Source: JAIXWP01 sp965247015
Lineage (GTDB): Bacteria; Bacteroidota; Bacteroidia; Flavobacteriales_D; Sanyastnellaceae
Direction of reading: 5' to 3'
Assembly (NCBI GenBank): GCA_965247015.1
Contig: CBDFGG010000004.1
Coordinates: 868,001-932,000, forward strand
DNA length: 64,000 nucleotides
In this document: positions 43,849 through 52,945 of the stretch, in pieces
Numbering within the stretch: position 1 is the stretch's first letter
Layout: every line of letters starts with the position of its first letter
The notes under the pieces: generated by a model
Database searches by the model: none
What the model saw: the letters and a program-made list of their open reading frames with translations, nothing else
Told to the model about the DNA's origin: nothing
Position numbers and translations under genes: made by a program

Positions 43849-44253
43849 TTATTGCGTGGGCTGACCGGTCTTGAGATACATTCTCACGTCATGGCGCGAG
43901 CCTATTTGCATCACATCTACCAAATCTTGCACACTTAGTGTTCTGTCAATATTTATAGCACAAGAAATATCAGGATCCTTTTTTGCCAAAGCTTCCAAGC
44001 GAATGTCTAATTGCTCAAGCGTTAGTTGATCACCGTCAATATAATAATTTCGACTTGCATCCACTGTGAGCTGCACATTCCGTTTCGATTCCTTTTCCTT
44101 GTTATCCGCCGCTTCTGGAAGAAGCACTTTGATAACATTCGGATTGGTCATGGTGGAAATGATCAAGAAAAAAAGCAAAAGAAAGAACATGATGTCATTG
44201 AGCGAGTGTGTACTCACTTCAGCAGCTCCTTTTCTTCTTCTATTAATTCTCAT
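43849..44253 (-). CDS. exbD: Biopolymer transport protein ExbD/TolR (first copy)
   Basis: A 134-aa ExbD: basic N-terminus ('MRINRRRKGAAEVSTH'), a membrane helix with the conserved aspartate in 'SLNDIMFFLLLFFLIIS', and a periplasmic domain. It is 1 nt after exbB and 7 nt before nhaD, so the three are co-transcribed. Confidence 0.9.
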   Translation of the reverse strand: MRINRRRKGAAEVSTHSLNDIMFFLLLFFLIISTMTNPNVIKVLLPEAADNKEKESKRNVQLTVDASRNYYIDGDQLTLEQLDIRLEALAKKDPDISCAINIDRTLSVQDLVDVMQIGSRHDVRMYLKTGQPTQ

Positions 44254-44254
44254 C

Positions 44255-44896
44255 TTAGTTCTTGCTGCCTTTGTTTAATGCAACTTTTAATGCCAACGAA
44301 TGCTCTTGAATCTTAGCGACAAAGCCGTCGATTTGATGTTGGAATAAATGATATGCCGAGAAAGCAATGATACCTACTACCAATCCCGCAGCGGATGTAA
44401 TCATCTTTTTGTAAAGACCTTCAGAGATAATGGAGATAGAAATATCCTGTGAAATTGAAATATCAAAAAAGATGGTAATTACCCCGACAATTGTTCCCAC
44501 GAAACCCAGAAGTGGCGCAAGACCCGCGATCATAGATAAGTAGCCAAGCCCTTTCTCAAGTCTCGCCACCTCCACATTTGCCGCGTCTTCTAATACTTTA
44601 TCCAAGTCCTCACTTGTCATTCCTGAATAGATGAAAATTCTACCCCATGAACCTTTACTGGATTTACACAGCTGTAATGCCTCGTTCTTTTTTCCTTGTG
44701 ATAGCAAGTCTGTCAAGGTTGCTAGATCCTTGTCATTTACCTTCATATTATTAGAAAAGAACATCAAGCGCTCTGCTATGAGAATGAGTGCAATCACTGA
44801 TAACAGTGCAAGTGGAATCATAACAACTCCACCTTTTAACAACAACCCCAAAACGTCGAGCGAGGGCTGAACCCCTTCTGTTTGTAGTAAAATCAT
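44255..44896 (-). CDS. exbB: ExbB/TolQ/MotA proton channel protein (first copy)
   Basis: A 213-aa ExbB-like protein with three membrane segments; 'IAGLAPLLGFVGTIVGVITIF' in part and 'ITSAAGLVVGIIAFSAYHL' are the channel signatures. ATG at 44896 ('MILLQTEGVQPS') is chosen because TATATTTG at 44918-44925 overlaps the longer start at 44920. It is the first gene of the exb-nhaD-exb-tonB cluster. Confidence 0.9.
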   Translation of the reverse strand: MILLQTEGVQPSLDVLGLLLKGGVVMIPLALLSVIALILIAERLMFFSNNMKVNDKDLATLTDLLSQGKKNEALQLCKSSKGSWGRIFIYSGMTSEDLDKVLEDAANVEVARLEKGLGYLSMIAGLAPLLGFVGTIVGVITIFFDISISQDISISIISEGLYKKMITSAAGLVVGIIAFSAYHLFQHQIDGFVAKIQEHSLALKVALNKGSKN

Positions 44897-44917
44897 ATTT
44901 CGAAAGAATAACGAGGA

Positions 44918-44925
44918 CAAATATA
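44918..44925 (-). promoter_or_regulatory. Putative promoter of the exb-nhaD-exb-tonB cluster
   Basis: TATATTTG on the minus strand fully matches TAnnTTTG, 21 nt upstream of the exbB ATG at 44896; a TTTG lies 23 nt further upstream. Confidence 0.5.
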
Positions 44926-45082
44926 ACCGATACAGACAGCTTGATATTCAAACTGATTATGGTTTAATCAACCGATAAAGGCTTATAAAATTGCCTACCA
45001 TTCACTTTTTGTGGCTACCACTCATCCGAGTTGGCATACGTCACTGTTTTGATGTATTTATATTTACCTGAAAGAGCATAAA

Positions 45083-45502
45083 ATGGAAACCATTTACAAA
45101 TCGAAAATCGGCCTCGAACTGGCAATACCTGTATTCTTCGTTTTGGGCGGAGTACTTATTGGAGCATTAATCAATCGACCATCCTGGCCTATTTTCTTTA
45201 TTATAATTCCAGTATTTAGTTTCATTGCATACCTGTTTCTCACAACCAAATATGCCATCCTCAACAATGAACTCACCATCAAATGTGGTTTTTTGTACCA
45301 TCAAAAAATTCAAATAGATACCATCACTAAAATTATTGAAACCAATAATCCGCTTAGTTCGCCCGCTACATCACTGGATCGAATAGATATTCGATTCAAA
45401 AAATCTGGTAGTGTGATGATTTCCCCCAAAGAAAAACAAGCATTCATAAATCATCTGGTATCCATCAACCCTTCCATCGAAGTAAAATACAAGAAGAAAT
45501 AA
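45083..45502 (+). CDS. Membrane protein with bacterial PH-like domain
   Basis: A 139-aa protein with two N-terminal membrane helices (about 13-29 and 36-52) and a C-terminal domain with 'TKYAILNNELTIKCGF' and 'LDRIDIRFKKSGSVMISPKE', the pattern of the bacterial PH-like bPH_4/DUF1200 family. Function unknown; probably membrane-anchored with the domain inside the cell. It is a single gene, ending at a shared terminator. Confidence 0.7.
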   Translation: METIYKSKIGLELAIPVFFVLGGVLIGALINRPSWPIFFIIIPVFSFIAYLFLTTKYAILNNELTIKCGFLYHQKIQIDTITKIIETNNPLSSPATSLDRIDIRFKKSGSVMISPKEKQAFINHLVSINPSIEVKYKKK

Positions 45503-45534
45503 AAAGGGCCGGCACCAAGCGGCCCGACCCTTTT
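45501..45534. terminator. Bidirectional terminator
   Basis: GGGCCG (45506-45511), 8-nt loop, CGGCCC (45520-45525), with an A-run on the left and a shorter T-run on the right. The minus-strand reading (stem then TTTTT) is the stronger and serves the ELFV dehydrogenase gene; the plus-strand reading serves the PH-domain gene. Confidence 0.8.
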
Positions 45535-45557
45535 CGTTATCTCTAATGATATTTTTC

Positions 45558-46787
45558 TTAAACTAATTTCTTGAGCGAAATTTCAAATGCAGTGTTTGCA
45601 ATCAAGGTAGTTTCACTTCTCTTCTGATGTACATTTTTCAAAGCATTGTAGATCGTAACAGATGTATCTTCAAAGATCCCTTTATCTGTCATATCTACTT
45701 CACCACTGCTCATCAAATACGCGAAAACTCGCGCCATTCCGCAGTTTGCGATGAAGTCTGGAATCAGGCTAATCTTTTCATCTACTAATTCTGCGATAGG
45801 TCCGTAGAAAATTTGCGTGTCTGCAAATGGAACATTTGCTCCACAAGCAATCACCTTAACACCCGCCGCAATCATGCGTTCCACTTGATCATTTGTAATC
45901 AAACGCGATGCTGCACATGGCAAGAATACATCTGCTTTGACATCCCAAATCTTCTCATTTACTTCTTCGAAGCTCAATAAATTCGGCGCGCTCAATGCGT
46001 TACCTTGACGATCAATAAACATTTTTTTAATCTCTTCAAACGAATAGCCGTCTGTATTAATCAATCCACCAGCACGGTCGATGATTCCTACCACCACTGC
46101 TCCCATTTGGCTCATGTAGTAAGCACCAGCTGCGCCCACATTTCCCCAACCTTGCACTATAACACGCTTTCCTTTTACATCTCCACCCCAAAGGTTATAG
46201 TAGTGCTTAACGCTTTCCGCAACACCAAAACCGGTAATCATGTCGGCTACCTTATATTTTAATGCAGTAGACGGAGTGTATTTTTCATCCTCTAATACTT
46301 TTACTACACCAAGACGAAGGTTACCGATACGCTTTACCTTCTGAGCTTCTGTTGGTTGGAAGTGCCCGTTGAAGACGCCTTCTTGTGGATGCCAAATACC
46401 ACACTCTTCGGTCATCGGGATAACTTCATGGATTTCATCCACATTTAAGTCTCCGCCTGTTCCATAATAATGTTTGAGAAGTGGAGCTACAGCAGCGTAC
46501 CAACGCTCGAGTACTCCTTTTTTACGTGGATCGCGCGGATCGAAATTGATTCCGCTTTTCGCACCACCTATTTGTGGTCCACTCACGGTGAACTTGATCT
46601 CCATTGTTTTTGCGAGCGACTCTACCTCGCGCTTGTCCAAGCCAAGACGCATACGAGTGCCACCACCTGCCGCTCCGCCGCGAAGTGAATTAATCACTAC
46701 CCAGCCTTCGGCTTCTGTTAACGCATCCTTCCATTCGAAAACCACCTCTGGGCGCTTGTTTTCGTAGGTCGATAATAAATCTTTCAT
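45558..46787 (-). CDS. Glu/Leu/Phe/Val dehydrogenase
   Basis: A 409-aa member of the ELFV dehydrogenase family that interconverts an amino acid and its 2-oxo acid with NAD(P). The N-terminal domain has 'GGAAGGGTRMRLGLDKREV' and the catalytic lysine in 'GPQIGGAKSGINFD'; the Rossmann domain has 'VIVQGWGNVGAAGAYYM'. Substrate choice between glutamate and branched-chain amino acids is not decided. It may share a transcript with anmK, 86 nt upstream. Confidence 0.88.
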   Translation of the reverse strand: MKDLLSTYENKRPEVVFEWKDALTEAEGWVVINSLRGGAAGGGTRMRLGLDKREVESLAKTMEIKFTVSGPQIGGAKSGINFDPRDPRKKGVLERWYAAVAPLLKHYYGTGGDLNVDEIHEVIPMTEECGIWHPQEGVFNGHFQPTEAQKVKRIGNLRLGVVKVLEDEKYTPSTALKYKVADMITGFGVAESVKHYYNLWGGDVKGKRVIVQGWGNVGAAGAYYMSQMGAVVVGIIDRAGGLINTDGYSFEEIKKMFIDRQGNALSAPNLLSFEEVNEKIWDVKADVFLPCAASRLITNDQVERMIAAGVKVIACGANVPFADTQIFYGPIAELVDEKISLIPDFIANCGMARVFAYLMSSGEVDMTDKGIFEDTSVTIYNALKNVHQKRSETTLIANTAFEISLKKLV

Positions 46788-46873
46788 TTCATGCAGGAAT
46801 TTGAGACGCCAAACCTGCTTTTAATATTTCATTCTTGCAAGAAAAAAATATTCTATTTGTCAGCACTCAACTT

Positions 46874-47935
46874 TTAAGGATTCCAAATGGCACCGCCAAT
46901 CGAATCTCTCGAGGCCCCTGTTACAGAAGCTAAAGTATTCACTTCACCGCGATATCTAAGCACTCCTAGGAATGCAAATACAAGCGCTTCTTTGAAATCA
47001 ACAATCTCCTTCGACGGTATATGGATGTCGCAATGAGAATGTGCTTTTATTCTTTCTATAAAAAAATGATGCTTCGCTCCGCCGCCTGTGACAAGCACTT
47101 TCGAGATGGACTCATCATTCAAAATACGCGCAATTTGATATGCTCCATGCTCCACAGCCGTGCACATCAAGTCTGCAATGCTATGATTTGTTTGCTGAAA
47201 TTTCGATAAAAAGTTTGCTTCAAAAAATTCTCTTCCCAATGATTTTGGTGGTGCCGAATGATAATAGGATAGCGCATTCCATTCTTCTAACAACGCGGGA
47301 ATCACTTGTCCTGAGCGGGCAACACGACCATCTTCATCGAAGACTAAATTCATTTTTTCCGCTAAAAAATTGAACATCATATTGCACGGAGCAATGTCGA
47401 AGGCAATACGTTTTTCATTTTTCTCAAAAGAAATATTAGATATGCCTCCTAAGTTGAGACATGCCTCAAACGACGAGAAGAGCAGTCGATCACCAATAGG
47501 AACTAAAGGAGCACCCTGCCCACCCAATGTAACATCTAACGATCGGAAATCCGCAACCACCGGCAGTTTGCAAACACTTGCAATCGCTGAAGGAGAGCCA
47601 ATTTGCAAGGTCCATCCAGCTTGTGGTCTATGAAAAATAGTGTGTCCATGTGAGGCTATAAAGTCGACCGAATGATTTTTTGATGAAATAAAATCGCTCA
47701 CCCATTCACCATGAAGCACGCCTAATTCGTGGTGCAATTGTATTAGCGCCTCACCCGAAATATGATAAGCATTCGAGAGTTTTTCCCGCCAATCCGCACT
47801 ATACGAAACAGCGCGTGTATCGCGGATTTCAAAGACCCAACGACCTTCCTTTTTTTCAAAAAAACAATACGCGATATCCAGACCATCGAGCGAAGTACCG
47901 CTCATTAAACCAATAACGTGATGGCCAGAATTCAT
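46874..47935 (-). CDS. anmK: Anhydro-N-acetylmuramic acid kinase
   Basis: A 353-aa AnmK that recycles cell-wall anhydro-MurNAc to MurNAc-6-phosphate. 'GLMSGTSLDGLDIAY' is the diagnostic N-terminal motif; 'GHTIFHRPQAGWTLQIGSPS', 'DFRSLDVTLGGQGAPLVP' and 'ILVTGGGAKHHF'-like 'KVLVTGGGAKHHFF' follow. It begins 6 nt after the ABC-F stop. Confidence 0.93.
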   Translation of the reverse strand: MNSGHHVIGLMSGTSLDGLDIAYCFFEKKEGRWVFEIRDTRAVSYSADWREKLSNAYHISGEALIQLHHELGVLHGEWVSDFISSKNHSVDFIASHGHTIFHRPQAGWTLQIGSPSAIASVCKLPVVADFRSLDVTLGGQGAPLVPIGDRLLFSSFEACLNLGGISNISFEKNEKRIAFDIAPCNMMFNFLAEKMNLVFDEDGRVARSGQVIPALLEEWNALSYYHSAPPKSLGREFFEANFLSKFQQTNHSIADLMCTAVEHGAYQIARILNDESISKVLVTGGGAKHHFFIERIKAHSHCDIHIPSKEIVDFKEALVFAFLGVLRYRGEVNTLASVTGASRDSIGGAIWNP

Positions 47936-47941
47936 GTTGTT

Positions 47942-49579
47942 TTATTTCAAACTTACAACACTTCCCTCATACATGCTCTCACGAATTTCGCGAATAGCTT
48001 TATCAGAAATATAATCGTCGTAAGTCATGCGCTTATCGATAACCCCTTTCGGAGTAATTTCGATAATACGATTCGCAACTGTATGTGTGAATTCGTGGTC
48101 ATGTGATGTGAAGAGCGCCACGTGCTTCCAATCTTTCATTGCATTGTTGAATGCAGTGATCGATTCAAGATCTAAGTGGTTTGTTGGTTCATCTAAAATC
48201 AAACAATTTCCATTCGCCAACATCATACGTGAAATCATGCAACGCACTTTTTCACCACCGCTCAATACATTTGATTTTTTCAAAACCTCTTCACCACTAA
48301 ACAACATTTTACCTAAGAAACCACGAACATACGTTTCGTCTTTATCCGTAGAATATTGTCTCAACCAATCAACGAGATTGTCGTCGCCGTTGAAATATTT
48401 ATCGTTGTGGTTTGGAAGGTAGGCCTTGGTAATGGTGCTTCCCCATGCGTACTCACCTGAATCTGGCTCGTCCAAGCCATTGATGATTTCGAAGAATGAA
48501 GTAATTGCACTGTGCTCTTTTGACAACACTGCTACTTTATCCCCTTTTACCAAAGTGAAAGTTATATCGGAGAAAAGCAATTGACCTTCCGCAGAAGTCT
48601 TTGATAGATTTTCTACGTTTAAAATTTGATCACCGCAATCTCTGTCTGGTCTGAAAATAATACCTGGATATTTACGTGTCGATGGTTGAATATTATCGAT
48701 CACTAATTTATCCAACAATTTCTTTCTACTCGTTGCTTGGCGGGACTTAGACGCGTTGGCACTAAAGCGTTCAACGAATTCTTGTAACTCCTTGCGCTTA
48801 TCTTCCATCTTCTTGTTTTGATCCGCGCGTTGGCGCAATGCCAATTGGCTCGATTCATACCAGAAGGTGTAGTTACCTGTATAAAGTTGAATTTTACTAA
48901 AATCGATATCTACGATATGTGTGCACACTGCGTCCAAGAAGTGACGGTCGTGAGATACCACGATCACCGTATTTTGGAACTCTGCAAGGAAGTCTTCTAA
49001 CCAACCAATGGTCTCTACGTCCAAGTCGTTGGTAGGCTCATCGAGTAATAGAATTTCTGGATTTCCGAAAAGGGCTTGAGCCAAAAGCACTCGTACTTTT
49101 TCCTTACCAGAAAGTTCGCTCATCAAACGATAGTGCGAATCTTCTTTGATACCCAACCCGCTGAGCATGTTGGCTGCACTGCTTTCTGCATTCCAGCCGT
49201 CCATTTCCGCGAAAACTGTTTCCAACTCTGCGGCACGCTCACCATCTGCATCAGTAAAATCTGCCTTTGCATAGATTGCATCCTTTTCCTGCATGATTTG
49301 CCATAGCTTCTTGTTGCCCATGAGCACCGTTTGAAGCACCTGACACTCATCAAACTCAAAGTGATCCTGTTTCAAGACACTCATACGCTCACCCGGAGTA
49401 ATAATGACCTGACCCGTGGTCGGATCTACAACGCCAGAAAGGATTTTTAGAAATGTTGATTTTCCAGCACCATTAGCACCAATTACGCCGTAGCAATTGC
49501 CCGGAGTAAATTTTAGATTGACATCTTCGAAAAGCGTGCGTTTACCATAACGCAGCGAAATGTTTGAAACAGAAAGCAT
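47942..49579 (-). CDS. ABC-F ATPase (YbiT-like) with degenerate second P-loop
   Basis: A 545-aa soluble ABC-F protein, a ribosome-associated translation factor family. NBD1 is intact: 'GVIGANGAGKSTFLKILSG', 'ELSGKEKVRVLLAQ', 'EILLLDEPTNDLD'. The linker 'FVERFSANASKSRQATSR' is YbiT-like. In NBD2 the signature 'VLSGGEKVR' and Walker B 'CLILDEPTNHLDLES' are intact but the Walker A is replaced by 'VLSKEHSAITSFFE' (residues about 351-364), with isoleucine 359 where the catalytic lysine should be. Confidence 0.92.
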   Translation of the reverse strand: MLSVSNISLRYGKRTLFEDVNLKFTPGNCYGVIGANGAGKSTFLKILSGVVDPTTGQVIITPGERMSVLKQDHFEFDECQVLQTVLMGNKKLWQIMQEKDAIYAKADFTDADGERAAELETVFAEMDGWNAESSAANMLSGLGIKEDSHYRLMSELSGKEKVRVLLAQALFGNPEILLLDEPTNDLDVETIGWLEDFLAEFQNTVIVVSHDRHFLDAVCTHIVDIDFSKIQLYTGNYTFWYESSQLALRQRADQNKKMEDKRKELQEFVERFSANASKSRQATSRKKLLDKLVIDNIQPSTRKYPGIIFRPDRDCGDQILNVENLSKTSAEGQLLFSDITFTLVKGDKVAVLSKEHSAITSFFEIINGLDEPDSGEYAWGSTITKAYLPNHNDKYFNGDDNLVDWLRQYSTDKDETYVRGFLGKMLFSGEEVLKKSNVLSGGEKVRCMISRMMLANGNCLILDEPTNHLDLESITAFNNAMKDWKHVALFTSHDHEFTHTVANRIIEITPKGVIDKRMTYDDYISDKAIREIRESMYEGSVVSLK

Positions 49580-49599
49580 TCTACCAATTTTTGGGGCGG

Positions 49600-49607
49600 C
49601 AAAGATA
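49600..49607 (-). promoter_or_regulatory. Putative promoter of the ABC-F/anmK unit
   Basis: TATCTTTG on the minus strand, full TAnnTTTG match, 20 nt upstream of the ABC-F ATG, back-to-back with the acyl-CoA dehydrogenase promoter. Confidence 0.5.
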
Positions 49608-49632
49608 GGGTTTTTCGAATGGTTGTCAGCCT

Positions 49633-49660
49633 TTTGTTCATCCTAATTTTCCTATATTCG
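49633..49660 (+). promoter_or_regulatory. Putative acyl-CoA dehydrogenase promoter
   Basis: TTTG at 49633-49636 and TATATTCG at 49653-49660 (7 of 8) with 16 nt between; the -7 element ends 20 nt before the ATG at 49681. Confidence 0.45.
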
Positions 49661-49680
49661 CACCCCAAACAAATCGAACA

Positions 49681-50823
49681 ATGCATTTCGAACTAAGTGA
49701 AGAACACAAAGCGGTGCAGGCTGCTGCTCGCGATTTTGCTCAAAATGTCCTAAAGCCAGGCGTTATCGAGCGTGATGAAAATCAAACTTTCCCTGCTGAA
49801 CAGATTAAACAACTCGCGGAGCTTGGCTTCATGGGTATGATGGTTGATCCGAAATACGGCGGAAGTGGCATGGACACCTTGAGCTATGCTATCGCAATGG
49901 AAGAAATCTCTAAAGTGGATGCGTCTACTTCAGTATGTATGTCGGTGAACAACTCACTGGTTTGCTACGGACTTGAAGCCTTCGGAACAGAAGAGCAAAA
50001 ACAAAAATATTTGGTGCCGCTAGCAAAAGGTGAAAAGATCGGCGCATTCTGCCTTTCTGAACCAGAAGCAGGTTCTGATGCTACATCTCAGCGCACGACC
50101 GCTATCGACATGGGTGATTACTACCTATTGAATGGCACTAAAAACTGGATTACAAATGGTAGTTCAGCTAGCACATATCTTGTTATTGCACAAACCGATG
50201 CTGCAAAAGGTCACCGCGGAATCAACGCATTGATCGTTGAGCGTGGAATGGAAGGATTTATCGTTGGTGCAAAAGAAAACAAACTTGGAATTCGCGGAAG
50301 TGATACTCACACGTTGATGTTCCAAGATGTGAAAGTCCCAAAGGCTAATCGCATCGGTGAAGATGGATTCGGATTCAAATTCGCAATGAAAACGTTGAGC
50401 GGCGGACGTATCGGTATCGCGGCTCAAGCACTCGGAATCGCTGGCGGTGCTTTCGAACTTTCTCTTGCATATTCAAAAGAACGCAAAGCTTTCGGCAAAG
50501 AGATTTCTCAACACCAAGCTATTGCCTTCAAACTTGCTGATATGGCTACTGATATCGAAGCGGCAAAACTTCTTGTTTACAAAGCAGCTTGGATGAAAGA
50601 CCAGCATTTGAACTATGATCAAGCGAGTGCAATGGCAAAACTTTATGCCTCAAGCGTAGCGATGAAGCATACTGTTGAAGCAGTGCAAATCCACGGTGGA
50701 TATGGCTTTGTTAAAGAATACCATGTAGAGCGTTTGATGCGTGATGCTAAGATCACACAGATCTATGAAGGAACGAGCGAGGTTCAAAAAATCGTTATCT
50801 CTCGCGGAGTTCTTAGCGAATAA
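49681..50823 (+). CDS. Short-chain acyl-CoA dehydrogenase
   Basis: A 380-aa FAD-dependent acyl-CoA dehydrogenase of the short-chain/butyryl type. 'AFCLSEPEAGSDATSQRTTA' in part and 'KNWITNGS' bind FAD, 'RKAFGKEISQHQAI' is the central signature, and the catalytic glutamate is in the C-terminal 'QIYEGTSEVQK'. It catalyses the first step of beta-oxidation with electron transfer to ETF. It is a single gene with a strong terminator. Confidence 0.94.
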   Translation: MHFELSEEHKAVQAAARDFAQNVLKPGVIERDENQTFPAEQIKQLAELGFMGMMVDPKYGGSGMDTLSYAIAMEEISKVDASTSVCMSVNNSLVCYGLEAFGTEEQKQKYLVPLAKGEKIGAFCLSEPEAGSDATSQRTTAIDMGDYYLLNGTKNWITNGSSASTYLVIAQTDAAKGHRGINALIVERGMEGFIVGAKENKLGIRGSDTHTLMFQDVKVPKANRIGEDGFGFKFAMKTLSGGRIGIAAQALGIAGGAFELSLAYSKERKAFGKEISQHQAIAFKLADMATDIEAAKLLVYKAAWMKDQHLNYDQASAMAKLYASSVAMKHTVEAVQIHGGYGFVKEYHVERLMRDAKITQIYEGTSEVQKIVISRGVLSE

Positions 50824-50854
50824 AACCCACACTTCATTGTGTAGAAAGAATAGA

Positions 50855-50887
50855 AACGGCCCGACATTGTTCGGGCCGTTCGCTTTT
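50855..50887 (+). terminator. Intrinsic terminator after acyl-CoA dehydrogenase
   Basis: A perfect 10-bp stem, AACGGCCCGA (50855-50864) and TCGGGCCGTT (50871-50880), 6-nt loop, followed by CGCTTTT. Confidence 0.85.
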
Positions 50888-50914
50888 ACTTAGCATATCC
50901 ATCAATCGATCGAT

Positions 50915-52945
50915 ATGAAACGTGTTATCTCATGGTTACTCATTGCTGCCTGCATCGGTTTTGTAGGTTATGTGGTGTACACCTTTTCTAACGAACAAAC
51001 TATAGAGCCTCAACTCTGGAAGGCTGTTCCCGCAGACGCAGCTCTAGTGGTGCAAATAAACGACCCACTAAAAGCAAGCGACTATCTCGGTCATTATGAT
51101 CTCGAATGGAGCACTACAGCGAGTCTCCTTCTGAAAAATATCGGTAACGAAGAATGGTCGAAATACCTCTACTCTCCCCAATGTATTATCAGTTCTACAG
51201 AAGCGGGCCAAGGAATCGTGATGGTTGTAGGTCTTCAAAAAGAAACAACGCTTGAAAATATTGAAAGCGCCATTCTAGGAATAACAGGTGGAACAAAAGG
51301 TGTAGAAAGAAATTTTGAAGGAAAATCCATTTTTCCTTTTGGTGATTATAGTGTTTGTATTGCAAATCAACTTCTATTTTTCGCAAACTCTGAAGCCCTT
51401 CTAGAATCCGCTATTCGCAGCTCTTTAGACGAAGGAAAAAATATCGACCAGTATCTTATCACACTTAAAAACAAATCAGCTAACGATACTGGAATCGTAT
51501 TTTTTGGAAAATGGAAAAAAGAAGAATGGATGAGTATTGAGCCTCATCAATTGGACGAAAAATCTTGGTATTACACAGGAATGATTGCTGCACCTGACTC
51601 TACTAAAATGCGTTTCAATTGGAGTAAATCAAGTGATGCATTTGGGGTAGGAAACTATTTACCTGCAAACACAGTGGCAGCCGAAGTTTGGTCCTTTGAC
51701 GATTTCCAAGCAATGCGCGAAGCTTTTGATACAGGTATTGAAAATACGAATGAAGAAAAATTCACAAATGCATCATGGATTGATATCGGAGATAGTTGTC
51801 TGTGTGATCTAAATGAAGCACTACTTGATTGGAGAGGCGGTGTGCAAGGTTCATTCTTGTATGAATCGAATGGCAAACTCATTCCCATTTCCTTCGCTAC
51901 TGTTATTGACAGTCTGCGTGTAGAAGAACTGATGGGAACGTTAGCCACTCCGCTTGCCAATAACTTGCTCGAGTTAAAATATCAGCCGGTGCAAAGCCGC
52001 TATTTCCAAAATGCTTTTCTGGTAAATCCCGTTTACGGAATTCAAGCGGGAGATGTATTCTTCAAAGGCGAAGATCCTGACGCATTGACGGCTATCAAGG
52101 CAGATATCCAAAGCAACAATACCTTGCAACGCTCCAAGAACATCAACGAATGGATGGATAAAGATGGAAGTGGTTTGCACTACTTCGGAGGTAAATATTT
52201 AACGGCTCTCTTCCCTCCCGCATTGCAATGGTTCTTTAACAAAGAAGGGATGAATGGCGGAACCATGAAGAAGCAAGAAAATGGAATCATAGTCGTAGAA
52301 TGGTTTGAAGGTGAAATTAAAACGGCTCAAGAATTAGAGCCTACGGATGCAGGGATAATAACAGACACAACAGCCGTTGTACCAGAAGAAGCACCAGCTC
52401 CGCCAGCAGAGGCCGAGCCAGCAACTACTTCAACCAAAAGATGGAACACTATTAATCACAACACAAAAGAAAAAGAGGTATTTCTTCAACTGAAAGACAA
52501 CACCATCCTTCTTCAAACGAGCGGAGGTAAAGAGTTGTGGAAAGCCGCCATGTCTGATCCTATTATTGGTGATGTGACACAAGTAGATATTTTAAAAAAT
52601 GGAAAATTACAATTCGCATTTACTACCAAACGCGCACTCTATATCATAGATCGAAATGGAAAATCACTGCCTGGTTTTCCAGTGAAATTGAAGAGTGATG
52701 TGACAACAGGACTTTCTGCATTCGACTATTCGAATGATCTTAATTACCGCTTGATTTTTGGTTGTGCAAATGGTTCGATTCTCAACTACACCGTGTCGGG
52801 AACGCCCACTCCGGGCTGGCAATACACCACAGGACCTGTAGCTAAGAAAATTATTTTTGAGAAAAAAAATGGTAAAGAGCAACTTGTTATAACGTTTCAA
52901 TCGGGAGAGTCACGCACATACAAAAAGAATGGAACACCACAGTAA
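50915..52945 (+). CDS. Uncharacterised membrane-anchored periplasmic protein
   Basis: A 676-aa protein with one N-terminal membrane helix ('VISWLLIAACIGFVGYVVYTF') and a large exported part. 'LWKAVPADAALVVQINDP' resembles DUF3352-type starts. After an acidic Pro/Ala/Glu-rich linker (residues about 480-510) a small propeller-like C-terminal domain occurs ('IIGDVTQVDILKNGKLQFAF', 'YIIDRNGKSLPGFPVKLK'). Function unknown. Its last 17 nt overlap the start of the next gene, so the two are translationally coupled. Confidence 0.75.
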   Translation: MKRVISWLLIAACIGFVGYVVYTFSNEQTIEPQLWKAVPADAALVVQINDPLKASDYLGHYDLEWSTTASLLLKNIGNEEWSKYLYSPQCIISSTEAGQGIVMVVGLQKETTLENIESAILGITGGTKGVERNFEGKSIFPFGDYSVCIANQLLFFANSEALLESAIRSSLDEGKNIDQYLITLKNKSANDTGIVFFGKWKKEEWMSIEPHQLDEKSWYYTGMIAAPDSTKMRFNWSKSSDAFGVGNYLPANTVAAEVWSFDDFQAMREAFDTGIENTNEEKFTNASWIDIGDSCLCDLNEALLDWRGGVQGSFLYESNGKLIPISFATVIDSLRVEELMGTLATPLANNLLELKYQPVQSRYFQNAFLVNPVYGIQAGDVFFKGEDPDALTAIKADIQSNNTLQRSKNINEWMDKDGSGLHYFGGKYLTALFPPALQWFFNKEGMNGGTMKKQENGIIVVEWFEGEIKTAQELEPTDAGIITDTTAVVPEEAPAPPAEAEPATTSTKRWNTINHNTKEKEVFLQLKDNTILLQTSGGKELWKAAMSDPIIGDVTQVDILKNGKLQFAFTTKRALYIIDRNGKSLPGFPVKLKSDVTTGLSAFDYSNDLNYRLIFGCANGSILNYTVSGTPTPGWQYTTGPVAKKIIFEKKNGKEQLVITFQSGESRTYKKNGTPQ

